Assembly (NCBI RefSeq): GCF_000002235.5
Contig: NW_022145601.1
Span: forward strand, 9,939,658 to 10,003,657
Length of the DNA stretch: 64,000 nucleotides
Direction: 5' to 3'
From: Strongylocentrotus purpuratus
Lineage: Eukaryota; Echinodermata; Echinoidea; Camarodonta; Strongylocentrotidae
Shown here one piece after another: positions 38,713 through 50,547 of this stretch. Below the pieces are notes generated by a model. That model was not told the origin of the DNA. It ran no database searches and was given only the letters and a program-made list of their open reading frames with translations. Made by a program: the position numbers and the translations under genes. The number at the start of each line of letters is the position of its first letter. Position 1 is the first letter of the stretch.

Positions 38713-39597
38713 ATAGGCTCCACTGCACTCTACATAGCTCAAACAGGTGATGCATATCTTTAGTGGATGGGTTGCCTTACCTAGCAGTTTAGTGTCACTA
38801 TCTGCACAGAAGTCATACAGGCAGGACCTATGGGTTGGAGGTGAATGAAATTTGAAGTTTCATAGTTAAAAAACATGGAATTTTGCGCTGCAAGTCGTAA
38901 GTTCCACGGAGTATCAAGATCACCAGCCTGAGGACCGACATTAAGGCCTGCCCCGATTCCCTGCATTTAGTCAACCAAGTCAAACTGTAAGTTGAATCTA
39001 TATTTGTATTCCTTTTCCTAATGATAAATTACATGTGTTTATTTGTCATTGAGAGAGTCAAGGTCACTTGAATTAGAGATAAAGAATGAAGACTGTGAAT
39101 CATATCTCTAAAGTAATTAATGTCAATCTTTATACACTATTTTGAATGATAAAGGACAGAACATGTTTGCAGGATATGAACTCAGTAATTCAGGCTCTTT
39201 CGAAGTTTGAAAGGATATTTGTATGCAATAGTTCAGTATGAAAGAAGCCTTTTGTTCTGTTGTGTATTTTTATTGTATTGACTGATGTTTATAGTTGCCG
39301 TCATTGGCTGTAAGTAGACGATGAATAACTTGGTATTATTCCATACACTATTTATAGCTTGGATAAACGTTTAATTTAAGATGTGTTCCGGCTAGTACTT
39401 ACATGTACATAAAAAGTCAACTGTCAAAGTTCCATGCCACAATAGGTGGATCCGGGGGTAAGGAGCACTGACCTTTTTTTAAAAATCAACACCCCCCCCC
39501 CTCCCTTGCGCTTGGGAGAGGGGGCCCGTATTTTTTAATTGAAAAAAGGGGTTGAATTTACCTTTTTTTTTTTTTTTTGGCCAGGAAAGGGGCTCAA

Positions 39598-39598
<1 letters not shown>

Positions 39599-39630
<32 letters not shown>
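39599..39630. repeat. Poly-G run (~30 G)
   Basis: Uninterrupted G homopolymer with a T-run just upstream (39562-39579). A site prone to assembly error or polymerase slippage. Confidence 0.95.
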
Positions 39631-40162
39631 GGGGGTAATGAGCACTATTTAAAAAAAATAAACACCACCGTTAGATGAGCAGTCAGGGACCCACCTTAGG
39701 GTCTTTGTTGTGGTCCAGGGGCGCTGGAGCCCCCGTAAGCTCAGGGCTTTTAGGCATTTGGTCAGATGAGCATATTTTGATATATTTTGATAAATAGAAG
39801 GGCATGTTTAGCAAATTTAATTCCTGTTAACTTTTCTTTTATTTGAATGAAATATAATTCTTATTTGAATCAATTCAGGTCTTAATATTTATTATTTTCT
39901 TTTGGGTAAAAAAAATTGAACCAAATTTAACTCCTTTACTGCTGTTTTTTTTTTTTTTTTTTTAGGTGGAGGAGGCTTTTTAGGGGGCGATAATGCGTTT
40001 TGACAGCCCACTTATTCGTGTGGTTTTTTTTGTGGGGGGGGGGGCAATTAGTGTAAATCTTCCTGTGATATCATCAGACACAAAGTATAATCACCTGATT
40101 TTACCCAGTTGTGACGCATAGTAACCCGGACAACGACCATCGAGTATTCCCATAATTGTGAC

Positions 40163-40340
40163 CAACTGACTAGTTATAATAATAGCTCGTTCTTATAAAG
40201 CGCATTTCAGGACCGAAGGCCCTCACAAAGCGCTTTACAGATAAGTATATTATTACCCAGGTCATTGGATTCAGGCTTACCCGCACACAATGTATGCAAA
40301 TTCTCCACTCCCTGGGGAGCATTCCAGCCAGACGTCATTT
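40163..40340 (-). mobile_element. Retroelement 3' fragment
   Basis: On the reverse strand it ends AAATGCGCTTTATAAGAACG and an ATT-type tail, and carries GTAAAGCGCTTTGTGAGGGC. This is the same tail style as at 31660-31815. Confidence 0.55.
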
Positions 40341-40564
40341 TTACATGCGCACACTTGTTGTTGCTTTCGGCCTTTGTTTAATTGCTAATTGATGCAGCTC
40401 TGTATAGAAGACGTAGACACTCTTTTCGGTTAAATATGATAACTACTGAATGAAGAAAAAAATTATATAATAGGAAACGAAGTGTAGACATCGGGGGAGA
40501 GGGAGGAAGAAAGGGGCAAGAGAGAGAGAGATGGGGGAGCAGAGGCGGCCCTCCCGGGGGGCAG

Positions 40565-41505
40565 GCACAGTGCTCCCCCTTTTTCAAGCACCCGGAAAAT
40601 GCCCCCTTTTACATAGGAATAGTGCCCCTATTAATTTGTAAAGTGCACCTTTCCCTTTTCAACTCTGATAAATGCCCCTTTTATTTGGACACTTGCCCCT
40701 TTTTCCTTCGACAAGTTCCCATTTTCCTTTGCAATAAGGGTCCAATTTCCATTCTCATAAGTGCCCTTTTTAATCTCTAGTAAGTGCCCCTAGTTAGGTA
40801 CGAGAAGTGCCTCTTTTCACTGTTGATAAGGGCCCCCTTCACCTCTGATAATTGTCCTATTAAAATCGGAGAGGTACGTGCCTCTTTTACTTTGACAAGT
40901 GCCCCTTTTCCTTTGTACGAAGCGCCCCTTCCCCTTTTAATAACTACCCCCATTTTAACTCTGATAAGCGCACCTTATATTTTCACATGTGCCCTTTTTC
41001 CTTTCTAATACGTGCCCTTTTTCCTAATGATAAATTTGAAAAAAGAGCCCCTTCCCCTTCTCTGGTAAATGACCCTTTTCACTTCAGATAGGTGCCCCTT
41101 CACCTCCGATAAATGCCCCTTTAAAACCTGATCGGTGCCCATTTTCTTTTTACTAATGCACGTTTTCCTTTATTAAAAGTGCCCCTCCCTTTTTCATTCA
41201 CATAAGTGCCCTTTTTCATACCTGGTCATTGCCTCTTTTCAGATGCGATAAGTGCCTCTTTACACCTCTGATAATTTCCCTTGTAACAATATAATAATAT
41301 TGTATAAATGCCACAATCAAAATCTGATGGGGGCCACTTTTCCGTCGACAAATGACCATTTCCTATTCTCATGACTGACTTTTTTTCATCCATGGTGAGT
41401 GCCTCTTTTTGAGGGTGTAAGAAGTGCCCCATTTTCACCTCTGATAATTACTCTTTGTTCTTTGTTTGACACATGCTCCTGATAAGTGTCACCTTTTCCT
41501 CTCAT
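40565..41505. repeat. Decayed GTGCCCCTTTT minisatellite
   Basis: Roughly 30-bp units with consensus AAGTGCCCCTTTT then an A/C-rich spacer and CTCTGAT, strongly diverged. A further unit is at about 41928. Confidence 0.85.
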
Positions 41506-42274
41506 CATTAAACGCGCCCTAGCTAATTTCAAGCGGCTAAGAGCAATTTCCCCAAAAGCTCGATCGCTACGCTTGCACGCATCTATAGATGATATACTTA
41601 TGTTACTTATCAAAGGTTATTTCAGTATTCCGTTATGTGAATGTGCTTATAACCCCATATGGATTGGGTTTTTCCTCTTTATAAGATGTAATTTTTCACG
41701 CTGCGACCTCACACATCTTAAAATTTTCCTCGCTCGTTCACAAACCTTTTTTTTTTAGACAATCAAACCCAACTGCAAAGCATAAGGCTTAAGCAAAATC
41801 TTGTATGGTGTATAAAGTGAAACAAATATTGAAATCATCCCTTATAATTGTAATCACAATTTAGGGGTAGGCCTATATACCAATGTCTAAAATTTTTAAA
41901 TTTTCGCTTTGAGATTTCCCTTTGTAGGTGCCCTTTTTTCTTGGCCCCCCCCCCCCACTTTGAAAGTCACTCGGCCGCCCCTGGGGGGGGGGGGGGGAGT
42001 GTGTGTGAATGAGAGAGAGTGTGTGTGTGTGTGAGAGATAGAGAGATAGAGAGCGAGGGAGTGAGGGAGAGAGATTAAAGAGAAAGACAGTGAAATTAAA
42101 GATAACGAATAATACATGTATAAAGATGAGGCAAGAGAGAGAGAAAGAGAGATGGGATCATACTTGTCCATTAACAAAAAAACATATCTTTAAAATCAAC
42201 TTGTGGAATACATTTTTAAAGATGGAGATACAATTTTGGAATAAATGTATAACTATCCCCATCATGCATCAGTT

Positions 42275-42560
42275 TAATGTTTTAGGGTTTGGTCAGGGCA
42301 CGGGCAAGGGTTAGGGTTCAGGTTTGGGTTAGGGTCGTGGTTAGGGTCATAGTTATAGGGTCAGGGTTTTGGTAAGGGTTAGAGGTAGGGTTAGGGTTAG
42401 GATCAGTTTCAGTATGAATGGGGTTTATATGGCTCACACTCGGGATAGGAACAGGGTTGCAGTAGGCCAGTAGGGATAAGGGCAAAGGATAGGGTAATGG
42501 TCAGGGTTACATTAAGAGTCCGGCTTAAGCCCTAGGCTCAGGGTCGGGTTAGAGTCATTT
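42275..42560. repeat. Degenerate telomere-like TTAGGG tract
   Basis: Many GGGTTAGGGTT, AGGGTCAGGG and GGTTAGGGTC units in one orientation, mixed with variants. Perfect TTAGGGTTAGG occurs near 42389. Confidence 0.85.
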
Positions 42561-43308
42561 ATGCTGTGGGGTAGAAGTGTGGAGTATGCTGCAATTGTTC
42601 TATTTTTTTACCACAGAGTCAATAATTAACATAAGAAACAGATACAATTGTTCATGACTGCATTATATTTTTAATCATTCTTCATAGACTAGTTATGTCA
42701 CTCACCAGAGTTGCATCATGTCAATAAATAAATCGTTATCACTACAATTAGACTATTCAACCACCCACGTGGTCGGGTATCTATAGTACAGTCAGTCATA
42801 TATACATTTGTTACGGAATATAAAAATTGTACAACATGTCAAATTTTATACAAAGTGAAGTAATTCATCTGCGAGAGAGTCCTGCAACAGTTCTAGATAG
42901 ATTACATTATCAGTATCGGTAGTTTGTTCTCAAAGTTAAGTGGTGGTCTAATTTTTTTCTCTGTGGTGATTTGTCTTGGGAATATTTCTCAATCTCTCAG
43001 TGTTTCTGGCTAAATTACCTGAACCAAAATTTTAAATAAAAAACCTCTGACTCGCTGCTGACAATTTGTGCTTTGTGGTCGCTGAGGAAGAGAAATACTG
43101 TTGTTTTCTTTAAAAAAGGGAGAAAAATCAAAATGCAGAAGACACATAAACAACATATCAAAAGATACACTACAAAAAGAAAAATGCCACTATGACTTCA
43201 CTTGAAAGCAATCATAACTTCACAAATATAAAATCAAAATAATATGCACATTAAAATACAAAGATGGTCAAATATGTTTATCTTGATCAAAAATTAATAT
43301 TTCTACTT

Positions 43309-43535
43309 TCATTAAGAGATATTAAATACAAATTATTTTGCAGCTAGATGCGTTATCTTCATTAAATTATCAATTTTGTTTTATCATCAAAAGACATTAT
43401 ATAAGAAATACTTTGAAACTCTACTAATTTGTACACCACACAGCTGTAAATGATTGTATTTTCATTAAAAGGTATTAAATAATTAGTATTTTGCAGCTAA
43501 TCTATGTTGTACAACACACAGAGGTAAATATGAAA
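43309..43535. repeat. ~152-bp degenerate tandem duplication
   Basis: TCATTAAGAGATATTAAAT with ATTTTGCAGCTA (43310) recurs as TCATTAAAAGGTATTAAAT with ATTTTGCAGCTA (43462). ACACCACACAG and ACAACACACAG follow. Confidence 0.7.
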
Positions 43536-43889
43536 TGAGTTGAAACATCTGTCACCCGCTCGGTCAGAACTTGTTTAATAACATAGCATGATCGGGCAAT
43601 GTCTAATAAAATAGTACAGATATTATATACCCCTATAATGAAATAGTTCCGCTATAACAGCATTATAGAAACACATGCCAGATTTCTTTCTGGCAAGTTG
43701 CACCACATTGATACCACACAATGTAGTTAACATAACTAACGTCTGCTCACAGCCACTGCCATATGGCTCTAAGCAGAGGGGATGCGTAAAAGTAAGAAAT
43801 AAGGGGAAAGAGAAGCTCAAATGTGAACAGGCTACCCCCCTCTGTAGTCCCATACACTTACTTATGACATGTTAAGTTCAATGAAACAT

Positions 43890-44093
43890 CATGGCTCTGT
43901 TCAGACTCCAAAATTCTGCAGTGTTTCATCCATGGATTATGCTAAAACGTGAAAGGTAGACTACCTTGATGTTTTGTTCCAATATGAACATGCTTCAAAT
44001 GGCCCCCTATTATGCTCTGTTCAGACTGCCAAATTCTGTTGCAATTAAACCATGGACTACTCTGAAGTTCTACTCCAAAGTGAACATGCTGCC
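43890..44093. repeat. ~120-bp tandem duplication
   Basis: Both copies carry GCTCTGTTCAGACT, AAATTCTG, CCATGGA and TGAACATGCT in order, beginning at about 43894 and 44014. Confidence 0.8.
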
Positions 44094-44228
44094 CACATTT
44101 TCTCTTTGTGCGTGGTTCATTTTCCCCCCAGGCATGTGACTTCACGCATGCTGCCATCCCTTTTCAGGCCCTGTTTGTAGGTGGCAGAACACAAAAATGG
44201 CTCGTTCATAAAGAGGGGGGGGGGGGGG

Positions 44229-44505
44229 GGGGGGGTTCACAAAGACTAAGATTGACTTTAACTTGGACTTAACTATGGCAGGCCATTCATGCCACTGGTT
44301 GCTCTCACCATTATGATCTTTAGATAATATTTTTTCCTTCAATAATGAATTATCACAAAAAGTAAATTCTGTAGATTTGAGACCATGATTTGTACCTCCC
44401 TTGAGAGACAAATGCCAGTAAATGGTGAGAGCAAACAGTGACATAAATGGCCTGCCATAGTTAAGTCCAAATTAAGGTCAATCTTAGTCTTTGTGAAACA
44501 CTCCC
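44229..44505. mobile_element. Family-B MITE
   Basis: Long imperfect inverted arms (about 70 bases): TTCACAAAGACTAAGATTGA and TTAACTATGGCAGGCCATT on the left, with their complements on the right. The outermost bases resemble family A (TTCACAAAGA) but the interior is different. A poly-G run lies at the left edge. Confidence 0.85.
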
Positions 44506-45199
44506 AAGGACTATTTATATCATTAAAGATAATGAGGTTAGCCGTGGAAACGGAGAAATACATAACACATTGTTACAGTACTGACTTCCCAAAAGCAAGG
44601 GCAGAAATCTTACTCATAAAATCTCCATAATAAGCAGGAGAACCCTAAAAGTTTGACATGCATCATTTCTGATGGATTTAACCCCGAGCTATTTCGGGTT
44701 TAAGCATTCAAAGAAATAATGCCTTGGTATGTATTTACACATCTGATAGGGCGCCCTGCACCCGTCCACCTACAAGATACCATAGCAACGCTCGTAAACA
44801 ATTTCAAGATTATATAAAAAAGCACACATCAAAAAAGATAAACACATTTTTTCTCTGCTAATTATGCACGATACAAATCATTTTGAAATGAAAAATATGC
44901 AAGTACTTTGTATGATCTAAAGATAATTTTTTTGTTAATACTTATTAGAGAAAGCCTTCTTTGCTTTAGCTTCTAGCTTCAAAATATACATATAATTTGA
45001 GTATCATTTAGTAACATTCTTTTAGTCTCATCTTTCATATATAACAGTTTTTTGACAAAAAATAATTCTTTTAGCTCTATTCAACTGCCTCGCCTCCCCA
45101 CAAGTGATCGATGCCTATCGATCTTCTTCTTCTTCTTACTTTGTTTGAAATTCACATAATCACTCTCACCATTTTTCATCTGTTTTCCTTTTATCTCCT

Positions 45200-45790
45200 A
45201 TTTAGCCTCATCAACTCTGTCCCTATATATCTCTCTCTACATCCTGTCTCTTTCTCTTCATCATATTACATCGAATATGCTGACCTTGGTGCATAAGAAA
45301 TTATTACTCCATCATCAGCACACAGAGAATCTCAAGGAATAGATCCTACAAGGTACCCACTCACTACCCCTGGGTCAAGAGAGACGATTACATGTGAAAT
45401 ACCTCGTCTACGGACCTATGCACCAGGCAGGGGATCTAGACCCTATTAAACCTCTTGACTCTGTTCTCTTAGAACCTTATGATTATCTTTACTAGCTGCA
45501 TCAGCTCTGTCCCTGTACGTCTCTACCTACGTCTTTTCTCTGTCTCTTTCTCTTAAAAACTGCTTAACTCAGCGCATATGAGTAGGAAACTATCATTTTA
45601 AGTACTGTAACTCTAGCAGTCATCATCGATGCATCTCAAGGAATAAACCCTACAAGGTACCCCACTCGCTACACCCGGGCAAAAAATGACAACTCCACGT
45701 AAAATGCCTTGCCTATGGACCTATGCATCAGGCAGGAATCGGAACCCTAAACCTCTTAATTGAAGTCCAGTGAACAAACCACTACACCTG
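45200..45790 (-). mobile_element. Tandemly duplicated tRNA-derived SINE
   Basis: Read on the reverse strand, the copy at about 45790-45495 opens CCCAGGTGTAGTGGTTTGTT (A-box-like) with B-box-like GGTTCCGATTCC, and continues into GCATAGGTCCATAGGCAAGG. The body recurs at about 45455-45200 (ACGAGGTATTTCACATGTAA; period about 300), with a decayed head. Confidence 0.75.
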
Positions 45791-47390
45791 GGAGCTCCAA
45801 ACCAACATACAGCGATTTTCAAGCTTGTTAAAAACAGAATACCAACATTTTGTAACAACTAGCCTTACCACATCAACATTGCTGCCTATATTTTTTAATC
45901 ACCATCTGAAAAACAAAACGCAAGCTAATCCAGCAATACATGCAAGCAAAAAAATATATTTAAATAAAATAATACTTCTGGCAAAACCATTACAATCAAA
46001 CAAATATAACCCAAACAGTGCTAAAACCATTCAACAACAAAAAATCATTTGAAATGAATATGCTGGCAAACAATGAGTTTAAAAACTAAATTGAATTAAA
46101 GGTTGTTCAGATATGTCATATCCGAAGGAGGCTTAGGGGTAAATCTTGAATTAAAAACAAACAAGAAGAGGTTTCTTGTGTCATCTTCCCTGCCTTACAA
46201 AGAAATATTCTGACTCCAATAAGTTACAAAGTCAATAATCAAGATATTTACTTCTACTTGCTGATTTTTGCCTAAATATTTAGCAAAGTAATAAGTTACG
46301 GAACTCCATTTTGGTCATCTGAAGGTTAGATCTAAAGTGCAGCTTGTAATCGCAATCATACTGAATCATTAAAACACACAGATACAAGTAATATTGATGC
46401 ATTTAGCAGCAAAAGAAAATTAAAGCAACATATACAGAAATCAAAGTGCAACGATAAGAACAAATGCTGAAAAAACAATGATTTCATTTGTTTGCATTAG
46501 ACAATTGCTGGAATAACCCAACTCTCTCTTTATACAGCATAGTAGTTATGCTAAAACAGGTCTACTCATGAGGCTATGTCACCGAAAAAAATGAACTTAT
46601 ATCTAGCAAGAAATTTTTCTCAAACCAGAGTCTGAAATATATCATTGTAAACATGTTCTTACATCACAATAATAATTAACCTAGTCCATATTTTAACTGC
46701 ATACATAGTAAATTATGCAAGCGTTGCATTACTTTTGTTTGTCCCATCCTTTATCGACGATCGTGAAATGGGATAATTATCACGACATTGCAGAGAAGAC
46801 AAATGGAGAGTAGCTTGCGAAGAAAACCATACAACAATCATTTGTGTAATGATATCTAAGACTACAAATATTTCATAAATTTCTTACATTTGATCTGATA
46901 TTTCTCAAACTTTCACCAACACCATTAACTTTTCTTCTCCTACCCTACAATTGTGCTATGAAATTGCCTGGCCAAAAGAGGCTAGCATGCTGTCATGGAT
47001 ATGAAGACTTGACCTTTAATATAAAAGATCATTGCATAAGGCATGATATCTAACCAGTTAATCCACCGACTACCGCATTCTCTCATGCCAACTGGTTTAA
47101 TATAGGGACCACCCAGTTACCATAAGCTATGGGTTAAGCCAAGTGCAAGTCAAGTTTAAACAACTTAGGCCACAGTCTAAGTTGTTTTGTTCAACTCGAC
47201 TTTAGAACACCTTTTAACTCTTATCCTGCCATAATGAATACAGCCCAGTGTCACAGGGCTAATTGCCATTGTGCCAAGCCACAAATCCCCCTGTGCCAAG
47301 TTTATTTTGAGATAATCTGATGGTGCAATCAATAACTTGTGCGAAGCACTCAGCACAGTACAATGAGCATGAACAGTAACTGCTATTACG

Positions 47391-47485
47391 AATGCGAGCA
47401 TGCATGCATAAAGCAGCTAAGCTGTGGCTCGCTCGCATGTATTAAGCAGCCAATCGATAGCCCTCTCGCATGTACAAAGCACTAT
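47391..47485. repeat. ~33-bp triplicate motif
   Basis: Three related units: GCATGCATGCATAAAGCAGC, TCGCATGTATTAAGCAGCC and TCGCATGTACAAAGCAC. Confidence 0.65.
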
Positions 47486-47606
47486 AATGGAAGTGTGCAT
47501 GCAGCCTCATGGCAGGATATGAGTTAACACAGCATCAGGTTTGGGAGCCTGTTGAAATGTAATGGCACAACGAAATGCATCTGGAACATAAGAGGAATAG
47601 TTCATA

Positions 47607-48882
47607 TGTGACCCGGCACCACAAAACCAACAAAAAGTCGCAAAAAATTATTTTCCTGATTTCATCTGATTATGAAAGAGGAAGTTTTCCTCATTAAACT
47701 GGTATATTACTTGTCCAAATTGAAGCTTTCTAACCCTTTCAATTTAGTGAATGAAAAGAGCTGGTGAGGGAGGTTACTGGTATTAAATTGTGAGAAAGAG
47801 AGCTTTAAAGTTTGGGGCTATTCAAGCATGCGGAGCAAGCAAACCACAGGGAAATCAATAGAAGGGTGAATCAAAAGGCCATAGCAACCACTATGAAGAG
47901 ATTTTCAGATTAGGCTGAAATTTGGCCTGATGGTCAAACATAGTCTGTTCATTATGTTTCTGAGGTTTCAACGCGTGGACTTAAGTCTTTCAAAAGTTAT
48001 TATGTTGTAAATGTATAGAGTTGTAATTGGACAGATTAAGTGAACTGCAACATAGTGCCGAGACACCTGCACTAGACAATGCCTATTCATGGTGGACCCG
48101 GAGTCTTTTTGTTCCCCCTTACATAACACTGCTTGTCACCTATCTTGTTTTGTATACATCTGGGCAATTATTTGTACTCACATTATGAACTTGCTTTATA
48201 CTTAATTCCCATACTGTTTTCTTTCTCACAGGAGGTTCAAAGTATTTTTACTATGACTTGCTCTTTCATTTCCAGTAGCCATCCTGATGATAATTAATGG
48301 AAGCAATTCATAAATACCAGCCAGAAAGTGGTATAAAAATAAAGAAAGGCAGGAGACGTTGTAGACTTTTTCGCAACTTGTCACTCTCAAATGTATAAAA
48401 TATAATAATGTTCTTACTCTTGATCAACAAATTCTGGATATGTGATGTACAATCAAGCTACTCGAAGTCGTTAACGGAGAATATAAGACGAACGCAAATC
48501 TGGAACTCGGATGTGAAAGCGGATACAAACAAAATGGCGCGCCGCACTGATTGCTATAACGGACCAATCACAGCCCGCGTAGCACGACCCGTTAGCAACG
48601 ACCGACCATTTCCGGACTACGATAATTTCGCTCGGGAAAAGTGATCAAATTTTGGAAGAGACCGAAGGCTGTGCGAAAAAAACTGGTCTAGAAAAACCGT
48701 TTAAAACACATCTTCTACTATGTTTTAGACTTCCAAATTTTGATACTAGGTACAGAAAAGACCACTCTTTCAGAAAATGCAAAAAAACAAAAATCTATTT
48801 TTTTCACCTAAATTGACATTTTAGCTGATTACGGAGAATCGCTGGTTGCGACTTTTTGTTGGTTTTGTGGTGCCGGGTCACA
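47607..48882. mobile_element. 1276-bp TIR element
   Basis: Both ends carry an identical 37-base terminal inverted repeat starting TGTGACCCGGCACCACAAAA and ending GTCGCAA. It is flanked by TA on each side, consistent with a TA target-site duplication. The interior has no transposase-like frame, so it is non-autonomous. Confidence 0.93.
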
Positions 48883-49034
48883 TATTGATATCAGTTCATC
48901 TAAAACTATAATCTGACTTATATCGATAAACAATTGTGATATATTTAGCGTAATTATGTTCATAAACCTACACATATGAATCAACTAGCTCTATTGATGA
49001 TAATAATCATAATTTTGTTTACCCATGGAAGGTT

Positions 49035-49203
49035 CATCAGCTTCAGTGCTATTCCGTATTACCACCCGCAATTGCCAGGAACCCATTTACACCTGGGAGG
49101 AGAGTGGTAAAAGTGGATTACTTTCATGCCAAAGGATGTTTGTGCAAGGTTGAGATTCAAACCTTCAACCCTTGAACGAACCATGTACCGCGACACCTCC
49201 ACA
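49035..49203 (-). mobile_element. Truncated tRNA-derived SINE
   Basis: On the reverse strand: GGTTTGAATCTC (B box), then CATCCTTTGGCATGAAAGTA and CTCCCAGGTGTAAATGGGTT, as in the SINE at 51407-51671. It lacks the AT-rich tail. Confidence 0.75.
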
Positions 49204-49867
49204 CACATGATTCTATGATTATAGTTCTGCCTCCATGAAGTAAAATAATAATTTTCCAACAATTTTGCAATTTGAATTCCCGCCACATCTTCATGAGCCC
49301 CCAAAATGTGCTGAACTATCTTAGAAACCTTAGTGGAATACGGTCCAATGGGCAATACGAAAACCCCAAAGGTCCATGTTCTGCAAATTCAGTAAAAACC
49401 GCACGAGTCTGAAATCCGATTTACAAATGAAATTTCTTTTGGCAAACCCGATTTTTATGTCGGGGTTTCAACTTCAATAGAGTATGGGCTAAAGAGACTA
49501 TTTTTGGCTGCTTGGAAATAGACAGATATCCTTATGGTGTCCTTGAAAAACAGACCGAAAACCAAGAAGTTGATTATCACATGCACCCCAAAAATGCAAA
49601 CATTATAAATGAAGCATTTCTGATACCCATAATGCACGAGAATGGCAAGATAATTCTTGAGCTCTTTTGCAAAATACCATAAAAAATCCACAAAAGAGCT
49701 GAATATGCATTGCATGTTTGCATGTTATATGAGAGACGTAGAAATAACAAAAGAGAAATGGATAGAGAGAGAGAGAGTGAAGTCCCTGTTTGTTCCGTCG
49801 ATTGAGTGCAGTGTACGTTGCAGCAGTGAGTCTATTGGTCTTTGCTCCCGCAGAGGAAACACCACCG

Positions 49868-50188
49868 TCATTTGGTCTTCGTCGTCGACTTGGTCGCTGA
49901 ACTCGATGGCGACGGCGACTTTGAGACAAACTTCTTGTCCTTGACTGCGCTCACGTGGGGGTTATTAGGAGCCCCTTTCCCACTGCCGGGCCTCTTCCCA
50001 TTGTGGCTTAGCGAGCTCGACGATGAAGACGTGGTCGAGTTGGCTTCAATGTTCTTTTTTGTGACGGTGTTGCTGCCGTTGGTGAGCGAGTCTTTCCTCT
50101 CGTTTGTTCTCTTCTTCTCCTCCTCCAGCGCTTGGGCCATCTCGGAGTAGTACTTGAGCGCCGTCCTGACGGGCTCGATTATGTGTTC
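49868..50188 (-). CDS. PDE9A: PDE9A last coding exon and C-terminal tail
   Basis: Acceptor ATATCCCTAG. It encodes [20 protein letters not shown] and an acidic/basic helix ([19 protein letters not shown]), then a low-complexity Ser/Lys/Asn tail ending TKSTTKTK and TAG. The first 45 residues align with the end of PDE9A as known from vertebrates. The last 60 or so are poorly conserved and probably disordered. Confidence 0.93.
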   Translation of the reverse strand, partial: EHIIEPVRTALKYYSEMAQALEEEKKRTNERKDSLTNGSNTVTKKNIEANSTTSSSSSSLSHNGKRPGSGKGAPNNPHVSAVKDKKFVSKSPSPSSSATKSTTKTK

Positions 50189-50477
50189 CTAGGGATATGG
50201 ATGGGAAAATGCACAAGTGAGACGTTTACGGCTACACTGGTTTCGTAGTACACAAGATGTGAAAGCAAAGATGTACAGTCATGAGACATAACTCTTCCTC
50301 GCTCTCTCTCCATCTCTTTAATGTGCATGTTTATATATATCGACATGTACATGACTTATATTATGTATTCTCTCTTCTACCCCTTCTCTCTTTCCAGTCT
50401 CTCTCTCTTTCGTTTTTTATATCCATAATTTAGCTCATATTCTCTCTCTCTCTCTCTCCTTTTCCCTCCCTCCCACT

Positions 50478-50547
<70 letters not shown>

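Larger units (their letters stand above)
36212..49867. other. Convergent intergenic region
   Basis: About 13.7 kb between the two stop codons. It contains the 3' UTRs of both genes (extent unknown), family-B, -C and -D MITEs, a 1.28-kb TIR element, SINE copies near 45.3-45.8 and 49.1 kb, poly-G runs (39599-39629), a GTGCCCCTTTT-type decayed minisatellite and a TTAGGG-like tract. No plausible gene was found. Open frames are short. Confidence 0.75.
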
